In this document: piece after piece, positions 18,202-27,566 of the stretch
Layout: each line of letters begins with the position of its first letter
Position numbering within the stretch: the stretch's first letter is position 1
Notes under the pieces: generated by a model
The model's database searches: none
The model's input: the letters and a program-made list of their open reading frames with translations, nothing else
What the model was told of the DNA's origin: nothing
Source of the DNA: Acidobacteriota bacterium
Lineage (GTDB): Bacteria; Acidobacteriota; Thermoanaerobaculia; Multivoradales; SZUA-115
DNA length: 64,000 nt
Assembly (NCBI GenBank): GCA_024277255.1
Contig: JAJRVQ010000167.1
Span: 30,114 to 94,113 of the forward strand
Direction of reading: 5' to 3'
Made by a program: the position numbers and the translations under genes

Positions 18202-20610
18202 GTGTTGTCGACCTTGGCCAAACTTCTCCCTCGATATTCTCGGCTCTCGGTACTCTCTCTTGCCGCCCTGGCCGCGGCATGGGGCTGCCAACCGGCGGCG
18301 CAGGTGCCGGCGAACGGCGGCGATGAGGAGGTGCCGGCGAACGGCGCCGACGAGGAGACACCGCCCGGCGCCGCAGCCCTCCTCGATCCGCAAGTGATCG
18401 CGCTGGACGCCGCGGCTCCCGAGTACCGATTCGACGGGGCGGGCGGCTCGCTGCTTCCCGGCGCCGGCTTCTCGACGGCCGAGTTGACTCGGATGACCGA
18501 GGAGCGCGAAGTCCCCTTCGTCTGGGTCCTGGGCACCCGTGCTGAACTCTTCTTCGAAGCGCCGAGCGACGGTCCCCTCGATTTCTACGCCTCGGCTCAC
18601 CGCTTTGACTTTCCCGAGGCTCCCGAACAGAGGCTCACCCTGGTGCTCGACGGCCGTGAGGTCGGCAGCGCGCCGCTCACCGCCGACTGGCAAGAGCACC
18701 GAATCCCGTTGCCCGACCCGCTCGGAGCCACGGCCGACAACACCACCACTCTCCACCGGCTGGTACTGCGTTTCTCCTACGCCACGAGACCGTCCCAGGT
18801 GAGCGAGAACGCCGACGAGCGAGAGTTGTCCGCCGCCTTCGCCGCCCTGGCCATCCTCCCCCGCGGCTGGTCCGCCACGCGACCCATGCCGCGTGCAACC
18901 CTCGACGCCGCCTCTCGCCGTTTGACCCTCCAGCCAGGCTCCGCGGTGACCATCCCGTTTCGTGGCGCCGGCCACTTCGAGCTGCGACTGGGCACGGTGT
19001 CGACCGACAAGCGCTCCAGCGGGGCGGGCGCGGTGGAACTGGCCATCGAACTGCTCTCCCCGGGATCCGATCGCCGGACCTTGTGGCACGGTCCGCCGGC
19101 CGAGGCGGCGAACCGGAGTTGGGCCGGCTCCGTCACCAGCCAGGCGCTCTACCGGATCCGCCTGAGCGCTGGCAGACAGACCGGTGTCTCGCCTGGCGAA
19201 GCTGGCGGAACCGTCGAGATCGAACTGCCGCCGGCCTATCTACGCCTCACCGCGCAGAGCACCCAGGCCACGCGGGACACGCAGACCGGCTCCGCCACCG
19301 CCGAACCGCCCCATATTTTCATCTACCTGATCGACACCTTGCGCGCCGACGCGCTCGGTGTCTACGGCAGCAGGGCGGCGGTCTCTCCGCGGCTGGATGC
19401 TTTCGCCAGCGAGGCCGTCGTCTATGAGAAGGCGTGGAGCCCCTCCTCCTGGACCCTGCCCGCGGTCGCCTCGTTGTTCACCGGCACCTTCCCCTTCGAA
19501 CACGGCTTGATGACCGGCTTGCACGGCTATTCCGGCGACCCGGAGTTGACCCTGGCCTCTCGGCTGCGCAGCGCAGGCTTCCACACCATCGGCCTGTCGC
19601 ACTCGCCGCTGGTCGGCCCCGCCCACGGCCTCAACGCCGGCTTCACCCGCTTTCACCTCAACGATCAACTCACCGGCACCCAGCTACGCTCGGCGCGGCT
19701 GCGCCGCTATCTGACCTCCGAGCTCGCCACCGCCAGCGGAGCGACCTCGCCGCTCTTCGTCTACCTCCACGGGGTCGCGCCACACGCCCCGTACAGTGAC
19801 AGCGAAGAGCTCGCCAGGCTGGCCCGCGAGGCGCCTGAGGTGGACGGCGTCACCTACTCGCTGTCCGAGTTCCTTTTCGGCTCGGCAGCTCAAAACCCGG
19901 CCGCCGTCGACCACTTTCGCGCCCGCTACCTCGGCGAGGTTCACTACGCCGACCGTGAGTTCGGCCGTTTTCTCGACCTCCTGCAACACTTGGGTCTCTA
20001 CGACAACAGCGTCATCGCGGTGCTCGCCGACCACGGCGAGGAGTTCGGCGAGCATGGCGCTTTCAGCCACGGCCGCACACTCTTCGAAGAGGTGATTCAC
20101 GTGCCCTTGATGGTGAAATACCCGCACTCGCGCTGGGCCGCAACGCGGCTACGCCAACGGGTGAGCACCCTCGACCTCACCCGCACGCTGCTCGATCTGG
20201 CCGGCGTCGAAACCGAACCCGGTGAGCTGGCCGGCCGCAGCTTGTTGCCGCCGGAACTCGTCGGCCGCGGCGAGCGGGCTCTGTTCAGCGAGATCGCCCC
20301 CTTGCGCGGTCCCCGGCTCGAACCGGTCGATCTGGCGGCACTCGTTTTGGGATCGGTCAAGTGCATCCACAGCGCCGGGCCGGTCGATCAGCTGGGCCGG
20401 GAGATCCCGCCCTGGCGGATCTTCGACCTGGCTTCCGATCCCGCCGAGAGCCAACCACTCCCCGGCGACTCGGAGGCCGACCGGCGGTGCAGGAGAGAGC
20501 TCGAACGCTGGCTCGCCGTCGCCCGCCGCAGGCCATCCACCTCAGCCCCGGAGGGGGCGCTGGAGGACGAGCGCCGGCGCCAGTTGCGGGCCTTGGGATA
20601 CATCGAGTGA
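18202..20610 (+). CDS. Sulfatase-fold lipoprotein with N-terminal beta domain
   Basis: This lipoprotein has about 802 residues. I prefer the GTG at 18202, which has AAGGA seven bases upstream and leads directly into a signal peptide ending LAALAAAWGC; an in-frame ATG at 18169 is possible. After the lipid Cys comes a VPANGGDEE repeat, then about 330 residues that look beta-rich (carbohydrate-binding-like). The alkaline-phosphatase superfamily domain follows: IFIYLIDTLRADALGVYG, the nucleophile region SSWTLPAVASLFTG, and LADHGEEFGEHG. As at 5729, Thr replaces formylglycine, arguing for a phosphoglycerol- or phosphoethanolamine-type transferase or hydrolase. It heads the plus-strand glycan genes. 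Confidence 0.85.
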   Translation: MLSTLAKLLPRYSRLSVLSLAALAAAWGCQPAAQVPANGGDEEVPANGADEETPPGAAALLDPQVIALDAAAPEYRFDGAGGSLLPGAGFSTAELTRMTEEREVPFVWVLGTRAELFFEAPSDGPLDFYASAHRFDFPEAPEQRLTLVLDGREVGSAPLTADWQEHRIPLPDPLGATADNTTTLHRLVLRFSYATRPSQVSENADERELSAAFAALAILPRGWSATRPMPRATLDAASRRLTLQPGSAVTIPFRGAGHFELRLGTVSTDKRSSGAGAVELAIELLSPGSDRRTLWHGPPAEAANRSWAGSVTSQALYRIRLSAGRQTGVSPGEAGGTVEIELPPAYLRLTAQSTQATRDTQTGSATAEPPHIFIYLIDTLRADALGVYGSRAAVSPRLDAFASEAVVYEKAWSPSSWTLPAVASLFTGTFPFEHGLMTGLHGYSGDPELTLASRLRSAGFHTIGLSHSPLVGPAHGLNAGFTRFHLNDQLTGTQLRSARLRRYLTSELATASGATSPLFVYLHGVAPHAPYSDSEELARLAREAPEVDGVTYSLSEFLFGSAAQNPAAVDHFRARYLGEVHYADREFGRFLDLLQHLGLYDNSVIAVLADHGEEFGEHGAFSHGRTLFEEVIHVPLMVKYPHSRWAATRLRQRVSTLDLTRTLLDLAGVETEPGELAGRSLLPPELVGRGERALFSEIAPLRGPRLEPVDLAALVLGSVKCIHSAGPVDQLGREIPPWRIFDLASDPAESQPLPGDSEADRRCRRELERWLAVARRRPSTSAPEGALEDERRRQLRALGYIE
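18304..18357 (+). repeat. 27-base in-frame duplication in lipoprotein linker
   Basis: Two adjacent 27-base copies, differing at two positions, encode VPANGGDEE and VPANGADEE. They form an acidic spacer just after the lipidated Cys of the sulfatase-fold protein, a typical flexible linker between lipid anchor and domain. Confidence 0.9.
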
Positions 20611-20752
20611 AGGGTCAACGGGAGGCTGATTCGCGGTATCATCGAGCCGCCCGGCCGCCTTGCTGGGCACCTGGTCGGCTCGCTGCACTGGCGGCCGCGA
20701 TCCATGCTGATGTAACATACCGCAACCGGTACTTTTTGGGCGGAGGGATCTC

Positions 20753-21937
20753 TTGCCGTACACCATCGGCATCGACGTACGAAAAATCCAAGATTTCGGC
20801 ATCGGTACCTACATCTCACATCTGGTGAGCGGGTTGGCCGAGATCGATCAGGAGAATCAATACGTCCTCATCGCAGCGCCGCAGACCCGAGACCAGCTAC
20901 CCGATCTGCCGGACAACTTCCGCGTCGCCGTCGAGCGTTCTCCGGTCTACTCGTTGCGCGAGCTGGCTTCCCTATCCTGGCGCCTCTACCGGCTCAAGCT
21001 CGACCTCTACCACTCGACCCACTACGTTCTACCGGCGGCGCTTCCCTGCCCCGCGGTGGCCACGATCCACGACATCATCCACCTTCTCTACCCCGAATTC
21101 CTGCCCAACCGGCTCGCCTTCCTCTACGCCCAACGGATGATCCGCAGCACACTGACCCGTGGTGAACGGATCATCGCAGTGTCGCGCAACACCAAAGAGG
21201 ATCTGCAAAGCTACTTCCAGGTCAGCGGCGACAAGATCGAGGTGATCTACAACGGTGTCGACGACCTCTTTCGCCACGACCTGCCGGAGGGCCAGGCCGA
21301 CGACTGGCTGGAGCGGCTGGAGATCGAAAAGCCCTACCTGCTCTTTGTTGGCAATCCCAAACCGCACAAGAACCTCGACAATGTGGTCAAGGCATTCGCC
21401 CGCGCCTTGGAACTCAAGAAATTCGACGCCCGGTTGGTCTGCGTCGGCGCCCGCCAGGCAGCCGAGTTCAAGATCCGGCAACGGGCCGAGCAGCTGGGCA
21501 TCAGCGATCGCATCCAGCTAGTGGGACACGTCGCCCAAGAGGCGCTGCCGGCGCTCTATCGAGGTGCTTCACTCTTCCTCTATCCAACCCTCTACGAGGG
21601 GTTCGGCCTGCCGGTCATCGAGGCGATGGCCTGCGGCACGGCGGTGATCACCTCCAACACCTCGGCGCTGAAGGAAATCGCCGAGGGCTACGCTCACCTG
21701 GTCGACCCTTTGAATGTCGAGAAGATGGCCCTGGCCATCTCTCACTGCATGTCAGACACCGAATACCGCCAGCAGCTGGCCGAACGCGGGCGGCGGCGCT
21801 CCCGCGACTTCCGCTGGCACCGTGCTGCCAAGCAAACCCTGGCGCTCTACCTCCGGGCACTGCAAGACTCGACCACCAACCAGGGCCAAAGGCGCAATCT
21901 GAGCCGCGAACCGACCCGCGAGCGGGGAGCCGCATGA
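20753..21937 (+). CDS. Glycosyltransferase family 4
   Basis: This is a 394-residue GT-B enzyme starting at a TTG (20753), with GGAGGGA four bases before it. No ATG is available before the conserved N-terminus YTIGIDVRKIQDFGIGTY. Other motifs are HDIIHLLYPEF, FVGNPKPHKNLDNVVKAF and YPTLYEGFGLPVIEAMACGT, close to mannosyl- or rhamnosyltransferases of exopolysaccharide loci. The ATGA at 21934-21937 links it to the next gene. A 142-base gap upstream probably contains the promoter of this three-gene unit. Confidence 0.92.
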   Translation: MPYTIGIDVRKIQDFGIGTYISHLVSGLAEIDQENQYVLIAAPQTRDQLPDLPDNFRVAVERSPVYSLRELASLSWRLYRLKLDLYHSTHYVLPAALPCPAVATIHDIIHLLYPEFLPNRLAFLYAQRMIRSTLTRGERIIAVSRNTKEDLQSYFQVSGDKIEVIYNGVDDLFRHDLPEGQADDWLERLEIEKPYLLFVGNPKPHKNLDNVVKAFARALELKKFDARLVCVGARQAAEFKIRQRAEQLGISDRIQLVGHVAQEALPALYRGASLFLYPTLYEGFGLPVIEAMACGTAVITSNTSALKEIAEGYAHLVDPLNVEKMALAISHCMSDTEYRQQLAERGRRRSRDFRWHRAAKQTLALYLRALQDSTTNQGQRRNLSREPTRERGAA

Positions 21938-23118
21938 GCGCCGTTTCCGTAGCTCAGGCGCATCCTCGCGAGCTCAAAGTCGCGCTGGTCCACGACTGGC
22001 TCACCGGCATGCGCGGCGGCGAGAAGGTCCTCGAAGCGATCGCCAGCCTCTTTCCGCGGGCGCCGATCTACACTCTCCTGCACCTGCGCGGCAGCGTCAG
22101 CCCCGAGCTTGAATCCCATCCCATCCACACCAGCTTCTTGCAACGCGCCCCCGGCATCGCCAAACACTACCGGCGGTACTTGCCGCTGTTTCCCGCCGCT
22201 ATCGAGGACTTCGATCTCTCGCCCTACGAGCTGATCATCAGTTCGAGCCACTGCGTCGCCAAAGGGGTGATCCCGCCACCCGGTGCCGAGCACGTCTGCT
22301 ATTGCCACACTCCGATGCGCTACGCCTGGGACCAGGAGCACGCCTACTTCCCTCGGCGGCGTGGCCTGGTGGCCCGCTTGCGCGGGCTGGCCTTGACCGC
22401 GCTGCGCGGCTGGGACGTGGCCAGCGCGCCTCGCGTCGATCGCTTCCTGGCCAACTCGAACTTCGTCGCCGAACGCATCCGGCGCTACTACGGTCGCGAC
22501 GCGCAGGTCCTCGCCCCGCCGGTCGACACCGAGTTCTTCACTCCCGCCGCCGCAACGTCCTCAACAGCTTCCACCGATGCCACCTCCGGCGAGTACTGCC
22601 TGGTGGTCGCCGCTCTGGCGCCCTACAAGCGGGTCGACTTGGCGGTGCGCGCTTGCGCCGAAGCGTCCATCCCACTGCGCGTCGTCGGTACCGGCCCGGA
22701 GCGGGAGCGGCTGGAGCGAATCTCCGCCGGCACCACCCGCTTCCTCGGCCACGTAGACGGCGAACAATTGCGCGATCTTTACCGCGGCGCCCTCTGTCTA
22801 CTTCAGCCCGGCATCGAAGATTTCGGCATCGCACCGGTGGAAGCTCTCGCCTGCGGCACGCCGGTGGTGGCCCGCGGACAAGGCGGTGTGCTGGATATCG
22901 TCGAAGATGGCCAGCACGGAACCCTCTACCGACCCGAGGACGATTCCGACGAAGCCGGCCTGCGGGCGCTGGCCCAGGCCATTGACAAGCAGCGACACAT
23001 CCGATCCAATATGTTGGATCTACGAAATCATGCCGAGCGGTTCTCCCGCCACAGCTTCCTCAACGGGCTTGGCGCTGCTCTCGGACTCCGCGCTGATCGA
23101 AGGAGAGGGTCTGCCTGA
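21934..23118 (+). CDS. Glycosyltransferase family 4 (WbaZ-like)
   Basis: This 394-residue GT-B enzyme has VALVHDWLTGMRGGEKVLEAI at the N-terminus and CYCHTPMRYAWD mid-protein, both typical of the WbaZ/WcaC-like mannosyltransferase group. The donor-site segment is LQPGIEDFGIAPVEALACGTPVVA. It lies between another GT4 gene (four-base overlap) and the polyprenyl sugar-phosphate transferase (one-base TGATG overlap), so the three are translated as a unit. The exact sugar cannot be told from sequence. Confidence 0.92.
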   Translation: MSAVSVAQAHPRELKVALVHDWLTGMRGGEKVLEAIASLFPRAPIYTLLHLRGSVSPELESHPIHTSFLQRAPGIAKHYRRYLPLFPAAIEDFDLSPYELIISSSHCVAKGVIPPPGAEHVCYCHTPMRYAWDQEHAYFPRRRGLVARLRGLALTALRGWDVASAPRVDRFLANSNFVAERIRRYYGRDAQVLAPPVDTEFFTPAAATSSTASTDATSGEYCLVVAALAPYKRVDLAVRACAEASIPLRVVGTGPERERLERISAGTTRFLGHVDGEQLRDLYRGALCLLQPGIEDFGIAPVEALACGTPVVARGQGGVLDIVEDGQHGTLYRPEDDSDEAGLRALAQAIDKQRHIRSNMLDLRNHAERFSRHSFLNGLGAALGLRADRRRGSA

Positions 23119-24554
23119 TGATCCGTCGACGCCATCGCTCCACCGCCTACGGGTATCTGACCAGCGACATCCTGGCACTCGTCGCGGCCTATTTCGCCGC
23201 CTGGTACCTGCGTTTCGACGTCGAAGTCGTGCCGGTGACACTCGGCTGGCCCGACTTCCAGCGTTACCTTCAGCTATTGCCGGTCGTGCTGGTGATCTGG
23301 CCGATCGTCTTCTATTTCCACGGCCTCTACCAGCTCAGCCGTGGGCGCAGCCGGATCGAGGAGGCGCTGACCGTGCTCGTCGCGGTGGCACTGTCCACCC
23401 TTCTGCTGACCGGTGCTCTGACCTGGTACCGACCGGAGACCGGCGTGCACCTCGACGGCACCCGTGTCTACTTCCAGTACAGCCGTACCTTCCTCGCGCT
23501 GTTCACCAGTTTGAGCATCCTCGCCCTCATCTCCGGGCGCACGGCGCTGCGCGCCTGGCTTCGCCACTGGCGCACCAAGGGCCACAACCTACAGCGCATC
23601 CTGGTGGTCGGCGCCGGTGCGCTGGGCAAGGAGATCACCCACAAGATCCTCGCCCACCGCGCCCTGGGCTTCGACGTGGTCGGCTTCCTCGACGACGATC
23701 CAGGCAAGGCCAACCTCTCGTTCCACGGCGTCAAGATGCTGGGAACCTTGAAGGATGTCCAAGAGGTTCTGGAGCGGCACAAGGTCGATCAAGTCTTCAT
23801 CGCCCTACCGCTCGATGCTCACAAGAAGATGATGCGGGTCTTGCGCTTGGTGGGAAGCGAGTGCGTCGAAGTCAAGCTGGTCCCGGACGTCCTGCAGTAC
23901 GCCACCCTCAAGGCGACCTTCGAGGATCTCGACGGCACGCCGGTGATCAACCTCTCCCAGGTGCCTTTGCAGGGCTGGAATACCCTGGCCAAGCGAGCGA
24001 TGGACGTGGCGATCTCCGGCGCGGTGCTTCTCTGCCTACTGCCCTTCTTGCCGCTGGTCGCCCTGGCCATCTGGCTCGAGGACCACGGCCCGATCTTCTA
24101 CCGCCAAGAGCGCATGGGGCTCGACGGCCGATCCTTCATGATTCTCAAGCTGCGTTCGATGCGGGTCAACGCCGAAGCCACCACCGGCCCGGTGTGGGCC
24201 ACCGAAGACGACCCGCGCCGCACCCGCCTCGGCAGCTTTCTGCGCCGCTGGTCGATCGACGAGCTGCCTCAGGCCTGGAACGTGCTGGTCGGCGACATGT
24301 CGATCGTCGGCCCGCGCCCCGAACGGCCCGCCTTCGTCAGCGAGTTCAAACACAAGATCCCGCAGTACATGCTGCGCCACCGCGTCAAAGCCGGCATCAC
24401 CGGCTGGGCCCAAGTTAACGGCTGGCGCGGCAACACCTCGATCAAGAAGCGCATCCAGTACGACCTCTACTACATCGAGAACTGGTCGCTGCTGCTCGAC
24501 CTCAAGATCCTCTGGATGACCGTGCGGCGCGGGTTGCGGTTGAACGCTTACTGA
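23118..24554 (+). CDS. Undecaprenyl-phosphate sugar-1-phosphate transferase (WcaJ-like)
   Basis: This enzyme starts the glycan repeat by moving a sugar-1-phosphate from a nucleotide sugar to undecaprenyl phosphate at the inner membrane. It has 478 residues: about four N-terminal membrane helices (residues 10-130), a Rossmann-like domain (ILVVGAGALGKEI, near 160), one more helix (near 300) and the bacterial sugar transferase domain. That domain carries YRQERMGLDGRSFMILKLRSM, DELPQAWNVLVGDMSIVGPRPE and KAGITGWAQVNGWRG. The architecture fits the glucose/galactose-type enzymes WcaJ/WbaP. Its last seven bases overlap the convergent kinase gene. Confidence 0.94.
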   Translation: MIRRRHRSTAYGYLTSDILALVAAYFAAWYLRFDVEVVPVTLGWPDFQRYLQLLPVVLVIWPIVFYFHGLYQLSRGRSRIEEALTVLVAVALSTLLLTGALTWYRPETGVHLDGTRVYFQYSRTFLALFTSLSILALISGRTALRAWLRHWRTKGHNLQRILVVGAGALGKEITHKILAHRALGFDVVGFLDDDPGKANLSFHGVKMLGTLKDVQEVLERHKVDQVFIALPLDAHKKMMRVLRLVGSECVEVKLVPDVLQYATLKATFEDLDGTPVINLSQVPLQGWNTLAKRAMDVAISGAVLLCLLPFLPLVALAIWLEDHGPIFYRQERMGLDGRSFMILKLRSMRVNAEATTGPVWATEDDPRRTRLGSFLRRWSIDELPQAWNVLVGDMSIVGPRPERPAFVSEFKHKIPQYMLRHRVKAGITGWAQVNGWRGNTSIKKRIQYDLYYIENWSLLLDLKILWMTVRRGLRLNAY

Positions 24555-27391
24555 GGTCCATCGTCTGACAGTTGAGGATCGAGCGGCGGGTGATCGTAGG
24601 GCGGGCGCCAACTGGTGATCGAACCATGCTGAAGGAGCCAGCCTCGCAGCTGCTCGCGCGCAACCTGTTCGACAGCCGGGCGACCCGCGGCTCGCGCCGC
24701 GCGAATCTGCCGGTAGAGGAGCAGGTCGTAGTGCGCCCGCAACACCATGGAACTCCTCAGTCCCGGCCTGGCATCTTCAACAGCGCGATCCAAGAGTTCC
24801 AGAGCTTCCTCGGGGCGATCCATACGTAGAAGGGCTTCCGCCGCCAAGCCAGCCAGAAGAGGCTTGGCTTCCGAGGAGTACCCTTGCTCCAGCTCAGCCG
24901 CGGCCAGCACTTGCGACGGTTCCCTGCCCGCGGCGAAGTCGAACTCGAGCAGCCAGTACTGCGACAGATCATTGATGCCGGGGTTCGCGAGGTGGCCCAA
25001 TCTTCTTGGAATCGAACCCCAACGCCAACGAACCATCTCTCGATAGAGGGTCAGGTCATAGATCCGATTGGAAGGATCGACGGCGAACTGACCGATCGCC
25101 TCCAGGGCCGAACGGCTGGAACCGCGTGCCACTGCGGCTAGCACGAGGCCTTCGAGAAACTCGTGCTTGCCGCGCCCAAGGTGGCCGCCGCCACCGCGCC
25201 CAAGACCCACGAGAAACCAGCGTTGCGACTGCACAAGATCACCACGCAGAAAGAAAGCCTCACCGGCGTCGAAGGCCGCGTCGGCCCTCGCTTCGATCGT
25301 CTCGGTGAGTGACTGTAGAAGCTCCGCGGCCAGGGTGGTCTTGCCTGCACGGATGAGGGCCACCGCGTACTGGCGTTCTATCCATTCGATCAGCGAGGGC
25401 TCGTTGGCGGATACTGCCAAGTCTCTCGCTTGCGACAACAGTTCGAAGGCGTCCGCGTGCTGATCGGTACGAGATAACCGCTGTCCCTCGATCAGCGCCT
25501 CCCAAGCAGCGCGCCGCGCTGTCTCCCGTTGTGCGGTCGGCAACGCGCTATGCGCATCGATCGGAAAACCGTCCCAGCCCACACTCGTGGTCAGACCATC
25601 GCGCCTGCCGATCCGAATCGTCCGACGCCGCGCATCGATCTGAAGATCTCCGCCAGGGCCTCCAACGTACGTGTTGCGCGGCAACAGAGCGAACCAGATC
25701 AACGTCTTCGGGTTCGAGGCTGGATAGCGCAGTTCCGGCGTCGCCGCAGTGATTCGTCGCCGCTCTGGATCTTGATCCACGGCGGGCACCAGGCGGACAG
25801 CCGCCAATCCGCTGTACCAACCTGCCTTGTTGTCGATACCGCTCAGCAACAGTTCCTTGTGCCCATCGCCCGTCAGATCCAAGGCGCGTACGAAGTTGTG
25901 ATGACCGGAGCTAAAGAAAACGAACCCAATGCGGCCGATGCGTGGCTCCCAGAGGAGTAGGTATCCGGGCCACAGAGGTGAATGTCGAAAGCTCACAAGG
26001 ACCTCGTCAACACCGTCTTCGTTCAGATCGACCGCCTCGACTTCCGCACCGAAGGTATCGGCGATCCCTGGAAACTTCGACTCAATGGCCGGAAAGGCGA
26101 CCTGCCGCACCTCCTCAAAGGTCTGCGGGTCATAAACACGGAGCACTCGTGGAGAGATCAAAGCCCCATCTCTCTGCCGCCTAGAAATACCCACTACCTT
26201 CGGTGGCTGGTTGGCGGTGAGGCGCGCTACTGTCCCACTAAACCCCGGTGCTCGCCACAACTCCTCACCAGCCATATCAATGCCAACCGCCGTCCCCGCT
26301 TCGTCGACCAGGTGAGAAAATCGCCCCCTGACGGCAGCCGCCCTTCCTGCATCGCCGGCTGATACGGAGTTGTTTGAACCTCGGCGGAGGTGACCCCAGG
26401 GGCGCCAGATGGCCAACAACAAAGTGATGAGAATCAGCAATGCCACAGCTCTCCACTTGATCGCCCACCGAGGCAGGAATCGAAGCCCTCGCCCGGCGAA
26501 ACGCCGTTCTCGGAGATCGGACAAGACTGCATCCGCCGAGGCGTAGCGGTGATCCACCTCCTTGGCCAGCAAACGCGCCACCACCCGCGCCAACCAGCGC
26601 GGCACCTCCGGCCTCAACTGCCGTAGGTCGGGCGCCGGCTCGCGAATGTGTGCCAGAAGAGTACCGAGCGACGAGCGACCCTGGTGCGGTAGCTGGCCGG
26701 TCAATGCCTCGAAGAGCACCACGCCGCAGGAATAGAGATCGCTGCGCAGATCGGCGTCCTCTCCCAGTGCCTGTTCGGGTGAGAGATATTCGACTGTGCC
26801 GATCAACCCTTCGACAGCGGTCGCCCTCGTCTCCTCTCGGTCCCAGCGGCGGGCGAGGCCGAAGTCGGCCAGCTTGGCTCCCCCTTCGGCAAGGAGGATG
26901 TTGGCCGGCTTCACATCGCGGTGCACGATTTCCAGATCGTGAAGCGCCTTCAAGCCCTCCAGAATTTGCTCGCCGATCGAGATCGTCCGCTCCACCGTCA
27001 GTGGCCCACCCTCCAGGAGAGTGCGCAGCGTTGGGCCCTCGACCAGCTCCATCGTCAGGTAGACCGCACCACCCGAGCGCCCAATATCGAAAATGCGTAC
27101 AAGGCGCGGACTCGCGGCATCTTGGGCTACCCCCGCCTCACGGCGGAAGCGGCGCAAGGTCGTATCCGTCAACCGATCGGCACGCAGTACCTTGAGCGCA
27201 ACCTCACGTTTCAACTCCCTGTCCCAGACACGGTACACAACGCTGAAACCGCCCGAACCCAGAACACCTCGAACCTCGTAGCGAGAGCCTATCTGCGAGC
27301 CGGGAGCCAGCAGTTGAATGATCCGCTTGGTGGCTTCCCCCGGCTCCACCGTCTCGGTGAGATTCTCTTGCCGATCTGGAAGTTTCGCCAT
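24548..27391 (-). CDS. Receptor-like Ser/Thr protein kinase with FG-GAP-like sensor and TPR-like tail
   Basis: This is a 947-residue transmembrane kinase. The Hanks-type domain spans residues 38-300, with GSGGFSVVY, ATP-anchoring Lys 67, HRDVKPANILL (159 catalytic Asp) and DFG at 177. One membrane helix spans about 309-331. The outer part has segments such as VDLNEDGVDEVLVSF and LDLTGDGHKELLLSG, calcium-binding FG-GAP/VCBS-like blades of a beta-propeller. The last 300 residues are helical, TPR-like repeats. It is divergent from the FHA activator at 27567. FHA domains bind phosphothreonine, so the pair may form one signalling route; that link is inference. Confidence 0.88.
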   Translation of the reverse strand: MAKLPDRQENLTETVEPGEATKRIIQLLAPGSQIGSRYEVRGVLGSGGFSVVYRVWDRELKREVALKVLRADRLTDTTLRRFRREAGVAQDAASPRLVRIFDIGRSGGAVYLTMELVEGPTLRTLLEGGPLTVERTISIGEQILEGLKALHDLEIVHRDVKPANILLAEGGAKLADFGLARRWDREETRATAVEGLIGTVEYLSPEQALGEDADLRSDLYSCGVVLFEALTGQLPHQGRSSLGTLLAHIREPAPDLRQLRPEVPRWLARVVARLLAKEVDHRYASADAVLSDLRERRFAGRGLRFLPRWAIKWRAVALLILITLLLAIWRPWGHLRRGSNNSVSAGDAGRAAAVRGRFSHLVDEAGTAVGIDMAGEELWRAPGFSGTVARLTANQPPKVVGISRRQRDGALISPRVLRVYDPQTFEEVRQVAFPAIESKFPGIADTFGAEVEAVDLNEDGVDEVLVSFRHSPLWPGYLLLWEPRIGRIGFVFFSSGHHNFVRALDLTGDGHKELLLSGIDNKAGWYSGLAAVRLVPAVDQDPERRRITAATPELRYPASNPKTLIWFALLPRNTYVGGPGGDLQIDARRRTIRIGRRDGLTTSVGWDGFPIDAHSALPTAQRETARRAAWEALIEGQRLSRTDQHADAFELLSQARDLAVSANEPSLIEWIERQYAVALIRAGKTTLAAELLQSLTETIEARADAAFDAGEAFFLRGDLVQSQRWFLVGLGRGGGGHLGRGKHEFLEGLVLAAVARGSSRSALEAIGQFAVDPSNRIYDLTLYREMVRWRWGSIPRRLGHLANPGINDLSQYWLLEFDFAAGREPSQVLAAAELEQGYSSEAKPLLAGLAAEALLRMDRPEEALELLDRAVEDARPGLRSSMVLRAHYDLLLYRQIRAARAAGRPAVEQVAREQLRGWLLQHGSITSWRPPYDHPPLDPQLSDDGPQ

Positions 27392-27555
27392 CGCTCAAGA
27401 CTCCCCGGTCTCGTGCCCAGCACAGCCCATAACATCGCATCGGCCATGGGGTTGCCACACATGGACAGACCTTGAGTTCTGACTTCTCCGCAAGAGCACG
27501 TCGATATACTCTACACAACAAGCCAATCCTAAAGGGAAACCCCGCACTCGGATCG

Positions 27556-27562
27556 AGGAGGT
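27556..27562 (+). promoter_or_regulatory. Strong ribosome binding site before an ATT start
   Basis: AGGAGGT, a near-perfect Shine-Dalgarno sequence, ends four bases before an in-frame ATT at 27567. No ATG, GTG or TTG exists in this frame between the stop at 27480 and position 27729, although the conserved FHA sequence begins right after the ATT. The site therefore supports initiation at ATT. Confidence 0.6.
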
Positions 27563-27566
27563 CACG

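Noticed and set aside
22886..24418. 510-codon plus-strand frame overlapping the WcaJ-like gene
   Set aside because: Pro/Arg-rich translation without motifs; the other frame encodes the conserved sugar transferase.
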